From Chryseobacterium hagamense (GTDB taxonomy: Bacteria > Bacteroidota > Bacteroidia > Flavobacteriales > Weeksellaceae), in contig NZ_BJYJ01000008.1 in the NCBI RefSeq assembly GCF_007991455.1, positions 1-64,000 on the forward strand: a DNA stretch of 64,000 nucleotides. Reading direction: 5' to 3'. A program made the position numbers and the translations under genes. Position 1 is the stretch's first letter. Each line of letters opens with the position of its first letter. This document shows, piece by piece, positions 34,493 to 43,117 of the stretch. Below the pieces are notes generated by a model. It was not told the DNA's origin, did no database searches, and saw nothing but the letters and a program-made list of their open reading frames with translations.

Positions 34493-36349
34493 ATGAAGAG
34501 ACATTTTTCCATGTGGCTTTCTTTCCTGTTTGTTTTGGCGATGGCACAGAATAAGCAGTCCGATACCTTTGTAAAGGACAATTTTATCAAGAAGGAAATC
34601 TATATTCCGATGCGTGACGGAGTCAAGCTTTTTACTTCGGTATATATTCCAAAGGATATTTCCGGAAAAAACAAATACCCGTTCCTGATGCAGCGGACCT
34701 GCTACAGCGTGGCGCCGTACGGTGAAAACGAATACCGCACCAGGCTGGGCCCCAATCCGTTTCTGATGAACGATAAATACATTTTCGTCTACCAGGATGT
34801 CCGCGGAAGGTATATGAGCGAAGGAACCTTCACCAATATGACGCCGCAGGTGGACCATAAAACGAAAAAAGATGTGGACGAAAGCACCGATACCTACGAT
34901 ACCATCGACTGGCTGGTGAAAAATATCAAAGACAACAACGGAAAAGCAGGCCAATACGGAACTTCGTATCCCGGATTTTACACGGCGGTAGGGGTACTTG
35001 CCCAGCACCCGGCTTTGGTAGCTTCTTCACCCCAGGCCCCGATCTCTGATTTCTGGAACGACGATTTCCTGCACAACGGAAAGATTATGCTGGGCTACTT
35101 CCGGACGTTCCCGGTTTTTGGCGTTCAGAAAACCAAGCCTGAGAATAAAGCGTGGTACAATGATTCCATGATTAAAGCCACTTCTGAAGACGGGCTGAAA
35201 TTCTACCGCGATATGGGAACTTTAAAGGAAGGTTATGAGAAATATTACAGGAATAATTTCTTCATGACCGAAATTATGAACCATCCCAACTACGATGCGT
35301 TCTGGCAGAAAAGAAGTCTGCTGCCGCACCTTAAGAATGTGAATCATGCCGTAATGACCGTGGGCGGCTGGTTTGATGCAGAAGACCTTTCCGGACCGCT
35401 GAACATCTACAAGACCATCGAAAAAACAAGCCCGAAAGCGAAAAATACGATTGTGATGGGACCTTTCTCCCACGGTGCCTGGGCTTACGAGCAGGGAAAA
35501 CATTTCCACAACCAGATCTATTTCGGCGACAGTATTGCGACCTACTACCAGAAGAACTTAGAGACGAAATTCTTTAACCATTACCTGAAAGGAAACACAA
35601 AACAGGATGCGGGTCTGCCGGAAGCCATGATGTATGACACCGGCGCAAAGCAATGGAGGGAATTTACCTCCTATCCGCCGAAAGAAGCTAAAAAAGTAAA
35701 CTTCTACCTGTCCGATAATACCCTGAAAAACTCAGCCGGAACAGGTTTCTCGGAATATTACAGCGATCCCAACAATCCGGTCTTGAGCTCTGATAATTTA
35801 AAGGACTTCAACGGCTTTACCCCGAGAAATTATATGTCGGAAGACCAGCGGTTCGCCGAAGGAAGACCTGATGTACTGACCTTTACTACCGATATCCTGA
35901 CGGAAGACCTGACGCTGGCCGGTGAAATTATGGCTAAACTGAATATTGCCTCCTCCTCTACTGATGCCGATTTTGCGGTGAAATTAATCGATGTTTATCC
36001 CGAAGACTTCAAACCTGTTGAAAAGAAAGACGGCGTGATCTACGGAAACTACCACCAGATGGTACGAAGCGAGATGATGCCAGCAAGGTTCCGGAATTCA
36101 CGGGAGAAAGCGGAAGCCCTGATCCCGAATCAGAAAACCGCTGTGAATTTCAGGCTGCAGGATGTGGTACATACCTTTAAAAAAGGACATAAGATCCAGA
36201 TCCAGATTTCTTCCACCTGGTTTCCGTTGTTCGCCATCAATCCCCAAAAATTCATGGACAATCCGAATTTTGCAACGAAAGAGGATTACACGAAAGCCTT
36301 TATCAAGGTATTTGATGACAGTGCGATAGAAGTGGAAGTTTTGAAATAA
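34493..36349 (+). CDS. CocE/NonD-family (S15) secreted hydrolase
   Basis: The protein has 618 aa with a signal peptide (MKRHFSMWLSFLFVLAMAQ). The alpha/beta-hydrolase core shows IPMRDGVKLFTSVYIPKD, VYQDVRGRYMSEG and the nucleophile motif GQYGTSYPGFYTAVG (Ser in G-x-S-x-x-G). The Asp and His regions are ADAEDLSGPL-like (GWFDAEDLSG) and MGPFSHGAW. The C-terminal jelly-roll domain is typical of X-Pro dipeptidyl-peptidase, cocaine esterase and glutaryl-7-ACA acylase relatives. It cleaves an ester or amide in the periplasm or outside; substrate undecided. Single gene with terminator at 36352. Confidence 0.93.
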   Translation: MKRHFSMWLSFLFVLAMAQNKQSDTFVKDNFIKKEIYIPMRDGVKLFTSVYIPKDISGKNKYPFLMQRTCYSVAPYGENEYRTRLGPNPFLMNDKYIFVYQDVRGRYMSEGTFTNMTPQVDHKTKKDVDESTDTYDTIDWLVKNIKDNNGKAGQYGTSYPGFYTAVGVLAQHPALVASSPQAPISDFWNDDFLHNGKIMLGYFRTFPVFGVQKTKPENKAWYNDSMIKATSEDGLKFYRDMGTLKEGYEKYYRNNFFMTEIMNHPNYDAFWQKRSLLPHLKNVNHAVMTVGGWFDAEDLSGPLNIYKTIEKTSPKAKNTIVMGPFSHGAWAYEQGKHFHNQIYFGDSIATYYQKNLETKFFNHYLKGNTKQDAGLPEAMMYDTGAKQWREFTSYPPKEAKKVNFYLSDNTLKNSAGTGFSEYYSDPNNPVLSSDNLKDFNGFTPRNYMSEDQRFAEGRPDVLTFTTDILTEDLTLAGEIMAKLNIASSSTDADFAVKLIDVYPEDFKPVEKKDGVIYGNYHQMVRSEMMPARFRNSREKAEALIPNQKTAVNFRLQDVVHTFKKGHKIQIQISSTWFPLFAINPQKFMDNPNFATKEDYTKAFIKVFDDSAIEVEVLK

Positions 36350-36351
36350 AC

Positions 36352-36392
36352 AAAAAAAGGTAGCTGAGGTTCTCAAAGCTATCTTTTTTTTT
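36352..36392 (+). terminator. Terminator of the CocE-type gene
   Basis: AAAAAAAGGTAGCT and AGCTATCTTTTTTT flank a small inner hairpin GAG-GTT-CTC and end in a T run. Confidence 0.8.
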
Positions 36393-37060
36393 GTCTCCCA
36401 CAGATTTTGCATATAATTCTGTTTCTCTTCATGATTCATTGATTTCCACATCGCTTGTCATCCTGCAGGAATCTAGACATAGTACCAGAGAATTGTATGG
36501 AAAGACTCATAACAAGATCCTCTTGTGATAAAAATTTTCCACAGATCTTCACAGATTTTCACAGATCATGCACTTTATTTTATCACATAAGTCACCCAGA
36601 ATATTTGAATTGCCTGAAAATATTTTAGAACACATGAGATTAAAAATCAAAGATTTTTAAAACTTTGGAGTTAATGATGAACGCAGAGTTCAGGGAGAAA
36701 ATGTACTTACTTCACGCAGAAAGTTTCACAAAGCCGTTTCACTTATAGAAGCGCACTGAGGTTAGAGCCGCTTAGATAAGCGGGAGATACCGTTCTTTTC
36801 AACGAAGGACATAAAAATCTCTGATTTTTAAAAAACTTCTGTGTGTTCTCTTCAGCGTAAAGTATTTAACTTTATTCTGCGGTATGAATATCTTTTGAGC
36901 CTTTTGTGGTTAAATTTTTTTCTGATTATTTGGGGCACAAAGATATACGGATTTTCACTGATAAGCACGTGGGTGGCTTCAACTCAGCTCAGCTACCGGA
37001 AAAAATTAAATCTTATGGATCTCATGTGTTAAAAACTTTTGCACCTTCTGTGGTTAAAAA
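36393..37060. other. Gene-free stretch of degraded interspersed repeats
   Basis: No gene is supported. It is a patchwork of sequences typical of flavobacterial intergenic debris: a CATCCTGCAGGAATCT-type repeat (36452-36509), repeated CACAGAT(C/T)TTCACAGA units (36538-36568), and phrases like TTCTGTGTGTTCTC and CCTTTTGTGGTTAAA, the last twice (36900 and 37047). Confidence 0.5.
36452..36509 (+). repeat. Interspersed repeat, family 3, plus copy
   Basis: It begins CGCTTGTCATCCTGCAGG. It closely matches the reverse complement of 47431-47486 over about 55 bp (CGCTTGTCRTCCYGYAGG, RATCTARACATAGTAYYAGA, then GTATGGAA). A weaker relative lies at 11238-11285. Confidence 0.75.
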
Positions 37061-37672
37061 TTACTCCGCAATCGTCCGGAATGTCAGGTTGACCCTGGGG
37101 GATTTTACCTTGATGGTGGTGGGCAGCCGGTGCAGCCAATGATCCTGGGTGATCCCTTTCATCACCAGCAGGCTTCCGTTTTCGAGAAATACCTCTGCTT
37201 TTTCGTTTTCCGTTTTATGTTTGAACAGGAACTTTCTTTCGGCACCGAACGTTAAGGAAGCAATCGCCCCGTGTTTTTTCAGGTCTTTTTCGGCATCGCT
37301 GTGATAGGCCATTCCTTCACTGCCGTCTTGATAGAGGTTCAGCAGGCAGGAATTATAGGTTTCTCCCGTCACTTCTTCACATTTCTTTTTCAGTTCCAGC
37401 AGTTCCGGCGTCCAGGGTTTTGCATGTTTTGTCCGTTTGGAATACGTGTATTCAAAAGGCTGATCCCCGAACCAGGCCACTTTCCTTTTGGTGATAATCA
37501 GTTTTCCGAAAATAACCGCTTCATCATTTTCCCACGGAATCCGGTTGAATAAATAATCGTAATAAAAATCCGATCTTTCCTGCGTAAAAATTTTTCCGTA
37601 ATAATGAACGGTTCCGTCTTTGGGAAGCAGGTTCACAGGATTTTCAGATGAATCTTCGAATAAGTTAAGCAT
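37061..37672 (-). CDS. alkB: AlkB-type 2-oxoglutarate/Fe(II) dioxygenase (DNA/RNA alkylation repair)
   Basis: The protein has 203 aa. The iron ligands are H-x-D in GMAYHSDAEKDL and the His in DHWLHRLP, with the 2-oxoglutarate Arg in SPRVNLTFR at the end. SLTFGAERKFLFKH and LNLYQDGSEGMAYH are AlkB-family phrases. The length and RVNLTFR ending resemble the ALKBH2/3-like bacterial branch. It oxidatively removes 1-methyladenine and 3-methylcytosine. The AraC-Ogt fusion lies 495 bp upstream on the same strand, separated by repeat copy B, so a shared adaptive function is plausible although co-transcription is not shown. Confidence 0.94.
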   Translation of the reverse strand: MLNLFEDSSENPVNLLPKDGTVHYYGKIFTQERSDFYYDYLFNRIPWENDEAVIFGKLIITKRKVAWFGDQPFEYTYSKRTKHAKPWTPELLELKKKCEEVTGETYNSCLLNLYQDGSEGMAYHSDAEKDLKKHGAIASLTFGAERKFLFKHKTENEKAEVFLENGSLLVMKGITQDHWLHRLPTTIKVKSPRVNLTFRTIAE

Positions 37673-38167
37673 AAAAGTTTAAGGTTTAATGTTTTAAGTT
37701 CTTTTCAGAAAGATACTTTAAAGTAACGTAAGCTTGATATAGAAATGTGATCGTAAGGCCGGAAGAGGGATGCCGAATACCTTAATGATCAAACTGAATC
37801 TTTTCTCATAGACTTGGTTTTATTTTTTAACTCAATAAACGACTCAACGCAAACTAGAAAGGCAAAATTTACATTGTTTTAAAGTCCCGAAGGGATTTCC
37901 ATAGGATAGAATCCTGTCAGAATCTTGAATCATTTATTCATTCTTACAGGAAGATTTCCACTTAAAATCCTGACTGAATTAACATTAAATTTTATTTTTT
38001 AATTAATTAAACAACTGAATATAAAACATATAAAACTGAATTCATGTTAAAATACAATAAATAAGTTCAGATTACACCGAAGTAGAGTTCTACCTAAAAT
38101 GATTTTAATCAAAATTCATTTTTAAAAGCTATTTAAACGGTTGTATTTATTCGTGCAAAAATTTGTG
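37673..38167. other. Gene-free spacer occupied largely by MITE-like copy B
   Basis: Most of the spacer is the repeat at 37726-38047. The remainder is AT-rich DNA with no recognised gene or promoter; the alkB promoter may lie in 37673-37725. Confidence 0.5.
37726..38047. mobile_element. MITE-like repeat element, copy B (about 322 bp)
   Basis: It starts ACGTAAGCTTGA and ends CTGAATTCATGT, a degraded version of the copy A termini. It is flanked by TAAAGTA (left) and TAAAATA (right). Shared internal blocks with copy A are GGAAGAGGGATGCCG, AATGATCAAACTGAAT, TTAAAGTCCCGAAGGGA, GGATAGAATCCTGTC and AAAATCCTGACTGAAT, all in the same order. Confidence 0.7.
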
Positions 38168-39025
38168 CTATTTGTGTTTAAAATCAGCATAAACCCTGGA
38201 ACTCTCCCATCCGATCATCAGTTGCTTTCTTTCGGTTCCCCACATATAGCCCCCGATTTTACCGGAAGACTGGATTACGCGGTGGCAGGGAATCAGGAAA
38301 GCGACCGGATTGCTCCCGATGGCGGTTCCCACCGCTCTAGACGCTTTGGTATGTCCGATCTGCCCGGCCAACTGACCGTAAGTGGAAAGCTTTCCCATTG
38401 GAATTGTGAGCAGGCTCTCCCAGACCTTCAGCTGGAAATCCGTGCCTTTCAGATGGAGCTTGATGGTCTTCAGTTCGGACCAGTCTTTACTGAAAATCGA
38501 CAAGGCATTTTTCTGAAAATCATCCTGTTTTTCAAAAAAAGAAGCATTGGGAAATTTAGCCTGTAAATCTCCCAATGCTTTGGTTTTATCGTTCTCAAAA
38601 GCCAGGTAACAGATCCCTTTTTCCGTGGAGGCTGCAATCACATTTCCGAAAGGACTCCCGGAAAAGCTGTAACTGATTCTAAGGCTTTTTCCTCCGTTTT
38701 TATATTCTGCCGGAGACATCCCTTCGATTTTCACAAACAGGTCGTGCAACCGGCTCGTGCTCGAAAGTCCCGTCTCGTAAGCCGTATCAAACAAACTCGC
38801 TTTCTCTTCCTTCAGTAAGCTTTTTGCATGCTCAAGACTGATGAACTGCAAAAATTTCTTCGGGCTGGTTCCCGCCCAGTCGGAAAACATCTTCTGAAAA
38901 TGGGCCGGACTCAAACTGATTTCTTCCGCCACTTCCTCCAAACCCGGCTGAAGCCTGAAATTGCTCCGGATATAGTCTATCGCTTTGGCAATTCTTTCGT
39001 AATCGATCTGATTTTGTGTGGACAT
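38168..39025 (-). CDS. AraC-HTH / methylated-DNA-cysteine S-methyltransferase fusion (Ada-like)
   Basis: The protein has 285 aa. Residues about 10-107 form an AraC-type HTH (LQPGLEEVAEEISLSPAHFQ ... SRLHDLFVKIEGMSPAEYKN). Residues about 115-280 form the Ogt domain with the active-site Cys in NPVAFLIPCHRVIQSSG and the DNA-binding stretch TPMGKLSTYGQLA-like (TIPMGKLSTYGQLAGQIG). The N-terminal zinc-Cys phosphotriester domain of E. coli Ada is absent, so it senses and repairs O6-methylguanine but not phosphotriesters. It transfers the alkyl group to its own Cys (suicide enzyme) and probably regulates repair genes, alkB being the nearest candidate. Confidence 0.93.
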   Translation of the reverse strand: MSTQNQIDYERIAKAIDYIRSNFRLQPGLEEVAEEISLSPAHFQKMFSDWAGTSPKKFLQFISLEHAKSLLKEEKASLFDTAYETGLSSTSRLHDLFVKIEGMSPAEYKNGGKSLRISYSFSGSPFGNVIAASTEKGICYLAFENDKTKALGDLQAKFPNASFFEKQDDFQKNALSIFSKDWSELKTIKLHLKGTDFQLKVWESLLTIPMGKLSTYGQLAGQIGHTKASRAVGTAIGSNPVAFLIPCHRVIQSSGKIGGYMWGTERKQLMIGWESSRVYADFKHK

Positions 39026-39092
39026 ATACGTTTATTTTACCTCACAAATTTCCGAAGAACGGGCGGCAGAAAAAATCCGTTTCCTGCGGAAT

Positions 39093-39950
39093 TTAGTTGT
39101 TGTTATAGATATGGTAGTACGCCAGCATTTTGTAATACAGCTTCGCCGCTAAAAACGCACTTGGCTTAGCCATCGGAGAATCCATCAGTTCCACAATATC
39201 AAATGCCACCACGTTGCATTTTTCAAATACTTTTCTCAGGAGTTCCAGTGTCGGGTACCACTGCAAACCGCCCGGCTCCGGAGTTCCCGTTGACGGACAA
39301 AGCGAAGGGTCGAAAGCATCAAGGTCGATGGTGATGTACACATTTCCTGAAACTTTCTCCAATACGTCATTGACCCAGTTTTCGTTGTTGGCAATTTCAT
39401 GGGCAAAGAATACCCTTCCTTCCGGCAGGTACTGCGCTTCTTCAGCATCCATGGAACGGATTCCCACCTGCACCAGGTTGTGCTTCTGACTGGCCTCAAA
39501 AACCGCACACGCATGGTTGGACGTAGAACCGTGGAATTCCGGACGGAGATCGGTATGCGCATCCAGCTGAAGAACGGTTAAGTTCTCAAACTTCTCCCCT
39601 ACCGCACGGATCGAACCGATGGAAACGGAATGCTCACCCCCGAAAAGCGTGAATAATTTCCCTTCATTATCCAGCAATTCTTTTGTCTTTTGGTAAACGG
39701 CTTCCGTCATGGCTTCCGGTGTTGAATTTTCAGAAATCTCTCCGGCTAAATATACTCCTTCCAGGTAAGGTTCCGTCTGTGTTTCGATGTCGTAAAGTTC
39801 CATGTTTTCGGAAGCATCCAGGAACAGTTCCGGACCTTTGTCGGCCCCTTTCCCCCAGGTTGAGGTCCCGTCGTAAGGAACGGTAACCAGCATTACTTTC
39901 GAATTTTCCAATGATGCATTTTCTTCAGGAATTCCTGCGTATGTCTTCAT
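39093..39950 (-). CDS. speB: Agmatinase-like ureohydrolase
   Basis: The protein has 285 aa from MKTYAGIPEENASLE; an in-frame ATG 30 bp upstream is less likely, since the -7 box at 39978 would leave it almost without a leader. The binuclear Mn site is complete: LFGGEHSVS, LQLDAHTDLR and ITIDLDAFDPSLCPSTGTPE. Together with the arginine decarboxylase at 43475 it gives the route arginine - agmatine - putrescine + urea. The GTPEPGG segment is found in agmatinases and formimidoylglutamases alike; context favours agmatinase. Single gene. Confidence 0.93.
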   Translation of the reverse strand: MKTYAGIPEENASLENSKVMLVTVPYDGTSTWGKGADKGPELFLDASENMELYDIETQTEPYLEGVYLAGEISENSTPEAMTEAVYQKTKELLDNEGKLFTLFGGEHSVSIGSIRAVGEKFENLTVLQLDAHTDLRPEFHGSTSNHACAVFEASQKHNLVQVGIRSMDAEEAQYLPEGRVFFAHEIANNENWVNDVLEKVSGNVYITIDLDAFDPSLCPSTGTPEPGGLQWYPTLELLRKVFEKCNVVAFDIVELMDSPMAKPSAFLAAKLYYKMLAYYHIYNNN

Positions 39951-39977
39951 GTTTCGTGTAGAATTAAATGATTTCGG

Positions 39978-39985
39978 CAAAGATA
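39978..39985 (-). promoter_or_regulatory. -7 promoter box of the agmatinase gene
   Basis: Minus-strand TATCTTTG matches TAnnTTTG, 27 bp before the chosen start and only about 0 bp from the alternative one, which supports the shorter protein. Confidence 0.45.
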
Positions 39986-40032
39986 CGAAGAAGTTTGGAG
40001 ATGGGTAATCGATAATAAGCGATGAGTTAGTT

Positions 40033-40080
40033 TTAATGGTTAATGGTTAATGGTTAATGGTTAATGGTTAATGGTTAATG
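40033..40080. repeat. Tandem repeat (TTAATGG)n, nearly 7 copies
   Basis: A perfect 7-bp unit TTAATGG is repeated without errors over 48 bp in the spacer before the DUF2089 operon. The uniform units suggest recent slippage. Confidence 0.95.
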
Positions 40081-40120
40081 AAGATAAACAAAAGAGTGCT
40101 CAATTGGATATTATTTTAAT

Positions 40121-40152
40121 TTTATTAAAATTAAATTTAACTTTATTAAAAT
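40121..40152 (+). promoter_or_regulatory. Direct repeat, candidate operator of the DUF2089 operon
   Basis: TTTATTAAAAT occurs at 40121-40131 and again at 40142-40152, exactly 21 bp apart, i.e. on the same face of the helix, just upstream of the -7 box at 40159. This is suited to dimer or tandem binding, possibly autoregulation by the first gene product. Confidence 0.4.
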
Positions 40153-40158
40153 AATTTT

Positions 40159-40166
40159 TACTTTTG
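40159..40166 (+). promoter_or_regulatory. -7 promoter box of the DUF2089 operon
   Basis: TACTTTTG is a full match to TAnnTTTG, 15 bp before the chosen ATG. Confidence 0.55.
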
Positions 40167-40181
40167 TATAAATTATCAGCG

Positions 40182-40448
40182 ATGAAACTTCCTATAGTCT
40201 GTCCAAGTTGTGAATCGGCTCTGCAGGTCAGCCAGATGAAATGCAGCCATTGTGAAACGACGGTTAACGGCAATTATGAGCTTCCTTTGTACCTGCAGCT
40301 GGGCCGTGAAGAGCAGGAATTTATTTTGAATTTCTTCCTGTCAAGCGGCAGCATCAAAGAGATGGCGAAGCAGGCGGGGCTCTCCTATCCTACCATGCGG
40401 AATAAAATGGATGACCTGATCACGAAAATTGAAACCCTTAAAAAATAA
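40182..40448 (+). CDS. DUF2089-like zinc-ribbon / HTH regulator
   Basis: The protein has 88 aa from MKLPIVCPSCESALQ at 40182; an upstream ATG at 40164 overlaps the -7 box and is rejected. An N-terminal zinc ribbon has two Cys pairs (CPSC and CSHC), and the C-terminal half is a helix-turn-helix (SGSIKEMAKQAGLSYPTMRN). This matches the DUF2089 family (COG3877), small regulators usually next to membrane-protein genes they control. It lies 3 bp before a YIP1-like gene. Direct repeats upstream may be its operator. Confidence 0.85.
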   Translation: MKLPIVCPSCESALQVSQMKCSHCETTVNGNYELPLYLQLGREEQEFILNFFLSSGSIKEMAKQAGLSYPTMRNKMDDLITKIETLKK

Positions 40449-40451
40449 CCC

Positions 40452-41027
40452 ATGAACTGGAAACTCCTCTTTAACCCTTTCGGAATTTACAGCGAAAAGC
40501 AGCTTCTGGTATCCGGTATCCTGATCACCCTGGCAGGCTCTTTCGTAGGCTCTCTTTTTAATGTCACCTTTGACGGCGTCCTGGATGTACACCAGTACGA
40601 AACCGATTTTTTAACGGGGCTGAAAGAAAACGGCATAAATATAGCCTGTATTTTTCTTGTGCTTTTCATCCTGGGCAAACTGATCAACCGGAAGACAAGG
40701 GCAGTTGATATTCTTAACACCTCCATGGTGTCCCGGTTCCCGCAGTACATCAGTGCGCTGATCACTGCCCTGCCCGTACTGAAAAAAGTAGAAGATGAAA
40801 TCATCAGCCACCAGGGTGACCTTCAGCATCTGAACTTTCAATCTCTGGATCTTATGCTGCTTTTTATCATCAGCATACTGTTGCTTGCCCTTACGGCTTA
40901 TTATATTACCCTTTTGGTGAATGGTTTCAGAACTTCCGTCAATGCCAAAAAGTGGCCGCATTTTGCAGGTTTTGCTGTTGCCCTGATCATTGCTGAAATT
41001 CTTTCCAAACTTTTAATATCCCTATAA
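40452..41027 (+). CDS. YIP1-like integral membrane protein
   Basis: The protein has 191 aa with four to five hydrophobic segments: QLLVSGILITLAGSFVGSLF, INIACIFLVLFILGKLI, YISALITALPVL, LLFIISILLLALTAYYITLL and FAGFAVALIIAEILSKL. MNWKLLFNPFGIYSE at the start resembles the opening of YIP1-family proteins. Placement between the DUF2089 regulator (3 bp gap) and the exported hydrolase (3 bp gap) indicates a three-gene operon. Function unknown. Confidence 0.7.
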   Translation: MNWKLLFNPFGIYSEKQLLVSGILITLAGSFVGSLFNVTFDGVLDVHQYETDFLTGLKENGINIACIFLVLFILGKLINRKTRAVDILNTSMVSRFPQYISALITALPVLKKVEDEIISHQGDLQHLNFQSLDLMLLFIISILLLALTAYYITLLVNGFRTSVNAKKWPHFAGFAVALIIAEILSKLLISL

Positions 41028-41030
41028 TCC

Positions 41031-42395
41031 ATGAAAACAAAGACCGTATTTGTACTTGCTGCCCTTTTATTCTTCTCTTTTCTTCAGGCACAGACCATCG
41101 AAGGGTCCTGGAAAGGCGAACTTGAATTCCAGGGCATGAAACTTCCCCTCATTTTAAACATCAAAAAGAACGGAAGCCTTTACTCTTCCACCATGGACAG
41201 TCCGAAACAGGGAGCCAAAGATATTCCCGTCGATAAAACGGATTTTGTGAACAATGAGCTTTCCTTTGAACAGAAAATGCTGGGTGCCAATTATAAAGGA
41301 AAACTGGCCAACGGAAAAATCGAAGGAACTTTTTCCCAGAACGGGATGCAGCTGCCGCTGACCTTTACTCCAAATACAGGAAACAGATCAGCCCTTAACC
41401 GTCCGCAGACCCCGAAACCACCGTTTGCTTATTATACCGAAGACGTTACCTTCCAAAATCCGGCAGACAAAAACACCTTGGCCGGAACCATCGCCCAGCC
41501 TGAAAACTTTGATAAAAACAGACCGATTTTGGTCCTGATCACAGGTTCCGGAATCCAGAACCGGGATGAGGAACTTTTCGAGCATAAACCTTTTGCCGTG
41601 ATCGCCGATAATTTCGCAAAGAAAGGAATCGCCACTTTACGGATTGACGACCGCGGCACCGGCGGTTCTTCAAAAGGAACGGCAAACGACACCTCCTATA
41701 ATTTTGCTACGGACATCAACACGGCAGTTGAATATCTCGTTTCCAAAGGGTATAAAAACATCGGGCTGCTCGGACATTCGGAAGGCGGAATGATTGCGCC
41801 GGTGGTAGCCACCATGAACAAGAATGTAAAATTCCTGGTACTGATGGCAGCTCCCGGAACACCGATCGATCAGCTGCTGATCCAACAAAATGAGCGGGCC
41901 GCAAAACTGATGGGGCAGAGTGATGATCAGATCAGTCAAAGCAAAAAAGCCAATTCCGAGATTTACCGTTTTATCAAGAACTATTCCGGAAACGATTATG
42001 AAAAAGACCTTCAGCAGTTTTTAACCAAAAATTTTGCAGGCCAGATGAACGAAACGGCCGTTCAGAATATTCAGCAACAGACTTCCGGTGCATGGTTCCG
42101 GTATTTCATCAAATTTAATCCGGACCTCTACCTCTCGAAAGTGAAAATACCGGTGCTCGCCCTCAACGGAAGCCTGGATTTCCAGGTTCCTTCGAAAGAA
42201 AACCTGCAGGCCATCAGCCAATCCCTGAAAAAAGCCGGTAATCCTGACTTTAAGACGCAGGAGCTGTCCGGCCTCAACCATCTTTTCCAGGAAGCCAAGA
42301 CCGGAGCCTTTACCGAATATGCGGAAATCGAACAGACGATCTCCCCTGTTGCGCTGGATAACATAAGCGGCTGGATCCTGGAAATGCAAAAGTAA
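41031..42395 (+). CDS. Exported alpha/beta-hydrolase
   Basis: The protein has 454 aa with a signal peptide (MKTKTVFVLAALLFFSFLQA). Residues about 22-120 form a beta-rich DUF3887-like or lipocalin-like front (IEGSWKGELEFQGMKLPLIL). The hydrolase fold follows: oxyanion region LVLITGSGIQNRDEE, IDDRGTGGSSKG, the nucleophile elbow IGLLGHSEGGMIAPV, the Asp region VLALNGSLDFQVP and the His in ELSGLNHLFQEAKTG. This is a complete Ser-Asp-His triad, so it is probably a periplasmic esterase or acyl hydrolase. Last gene of the DUF2089 operon. Confidence 0.9.
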   Translation: MKTKTVFVLAALLFFSFLQAQTIEGSWKGELEFQGMKLPLILNIKKNGSLYSSTMDSPKQGAKDIPVDKTDFVNNELSFEQKMLGANYKGKLANGKIEGTFSQNGMQLPLTFTPNTGNRSALNRPQTPKPPFAYYTEDVTFQNPADKNTLAGTIAQPENFDKNRPILVLITGSGIQNRDEELFEHKPFAVIADNFAKKGIATLRIDDRGTGGSSKGTANDTSYNFATDINTAVEYLVSKGYKNIGLLGHSEGGMIAPVVATMNKNVKFLVLMAAPGTPIDQLLIQQNERAAKLMGQSDDQISQSKKANSEIYRFIKNYSGNDYEKDLQQFLTKNFAGQMNETAVQNIQQQTSGAWFRYFIKFNPDLYLSKVKIPVLALNGSLDFQVPSKENLQAISQSLKKAGNPDFKTQELSGLNHLFQEAKTGAFTEYAEIEQTISPVALDNISGWILEMQK

Positions 42396-42454
42396 TAGCA
42401 GAATGCTTTCGGTAATTCTGAAAGGTTTAGTATTTTAGTAAAAAAAATTCAGAT

Positions 42455-43117
42455 ATGCCTTTAAAAGCTGTGCTGTTCGATATGGATGGCGTGATTGTGG
42501 ATACGGAACCGCTGCACAGAAAAGCCTATTTCAAAACTTTCAACGATCTGGGAATCGATGTCTCCGAAGATTTATACACTTCGTTCACAGGCGCTTCCAC
42601 GAAAAGGGTCTGCGACACACTCATTGAGACCTTCAACCTGAAGCAGACCTTTGAAGAAATTGCGGAAACCAAGAGAAATTACTTTAAAGAATATTTCTAC
42701 CATGACGGGGATTTCGACCTCATCACTGGCGTGAAAGATCTGATCCTGCATTATTACGACAACGGCATCAAACTGATCCTGGCCTCTTCCGCAACGATGA
42801 CCACCATCAATATGGTTTTTGAAAAGTTTGAGCTGGAACCGTATTTCATGGGTAAAATCAGCGGGGCCGACCTGAAGGAATCCAAGCCGCATCCCGAAGT
42901 TTTCCTGCTGGCCGCCGGAATGGCCGGGGAACCTGTGGAGAACTGCATGGTGATCGAAGATTCCACCAACGGCATCCTGGCTGCACACCGGGCGGAAATT
43001 TTCTGCGCTGCGTACCGGAGCGCGCATTCCAAAAACCAGGATTATACCCTGGCCGACACGGTAGTTTCCGATTATTCGGATCTGGAGATTGATAAAATTT
43101 CGCAGTATTTCGACTAA
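42455..43117 (+). CDS. HAD-superfamily phosphatase (beta-phosphoglucomutase-like)
   Basis: The protein has 220 aa with all HAD motifs: motif I FDMDGVIVDTEPLH (nucleophile D9, acid D11), motif II LILASSATM, motif III Lys in LKESKPHPEVF, and motif IV VIEDSTNGILAA. The helical C1 cap between motifs I and II fits the PGMB/phosphatase group. It could be a sugar-phosphate phosphatase or a phosphoglucomutase. The stop codon abuts the terminal inverted repeat of the element at 43118. Confidence 0.9.
   Translation: MPLKAVLFDMDGVIVDTEPLHRKAYFKTFNDLGIDVSEDLYTSFTGASTKRVCDTLIETFNLKQTFEEIAETKRNYFKEYFYHDGDFDLITGVKDLILHYYDNGIKLILASSATMTTINMVFEKFELEPYFMGKISGADLKESKPHPEVFLLAAGMAGEPVENCMVIEDSTNGILAAHRAEIFCAAYRSAHSKNQDYTLADTVVSDYSDLEIDKISQYFD

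Noticed and set aside
40033-40080. CRISPR array
   Set aside because: The 7-bp units have no spacers; it is a simple tandem repeat.
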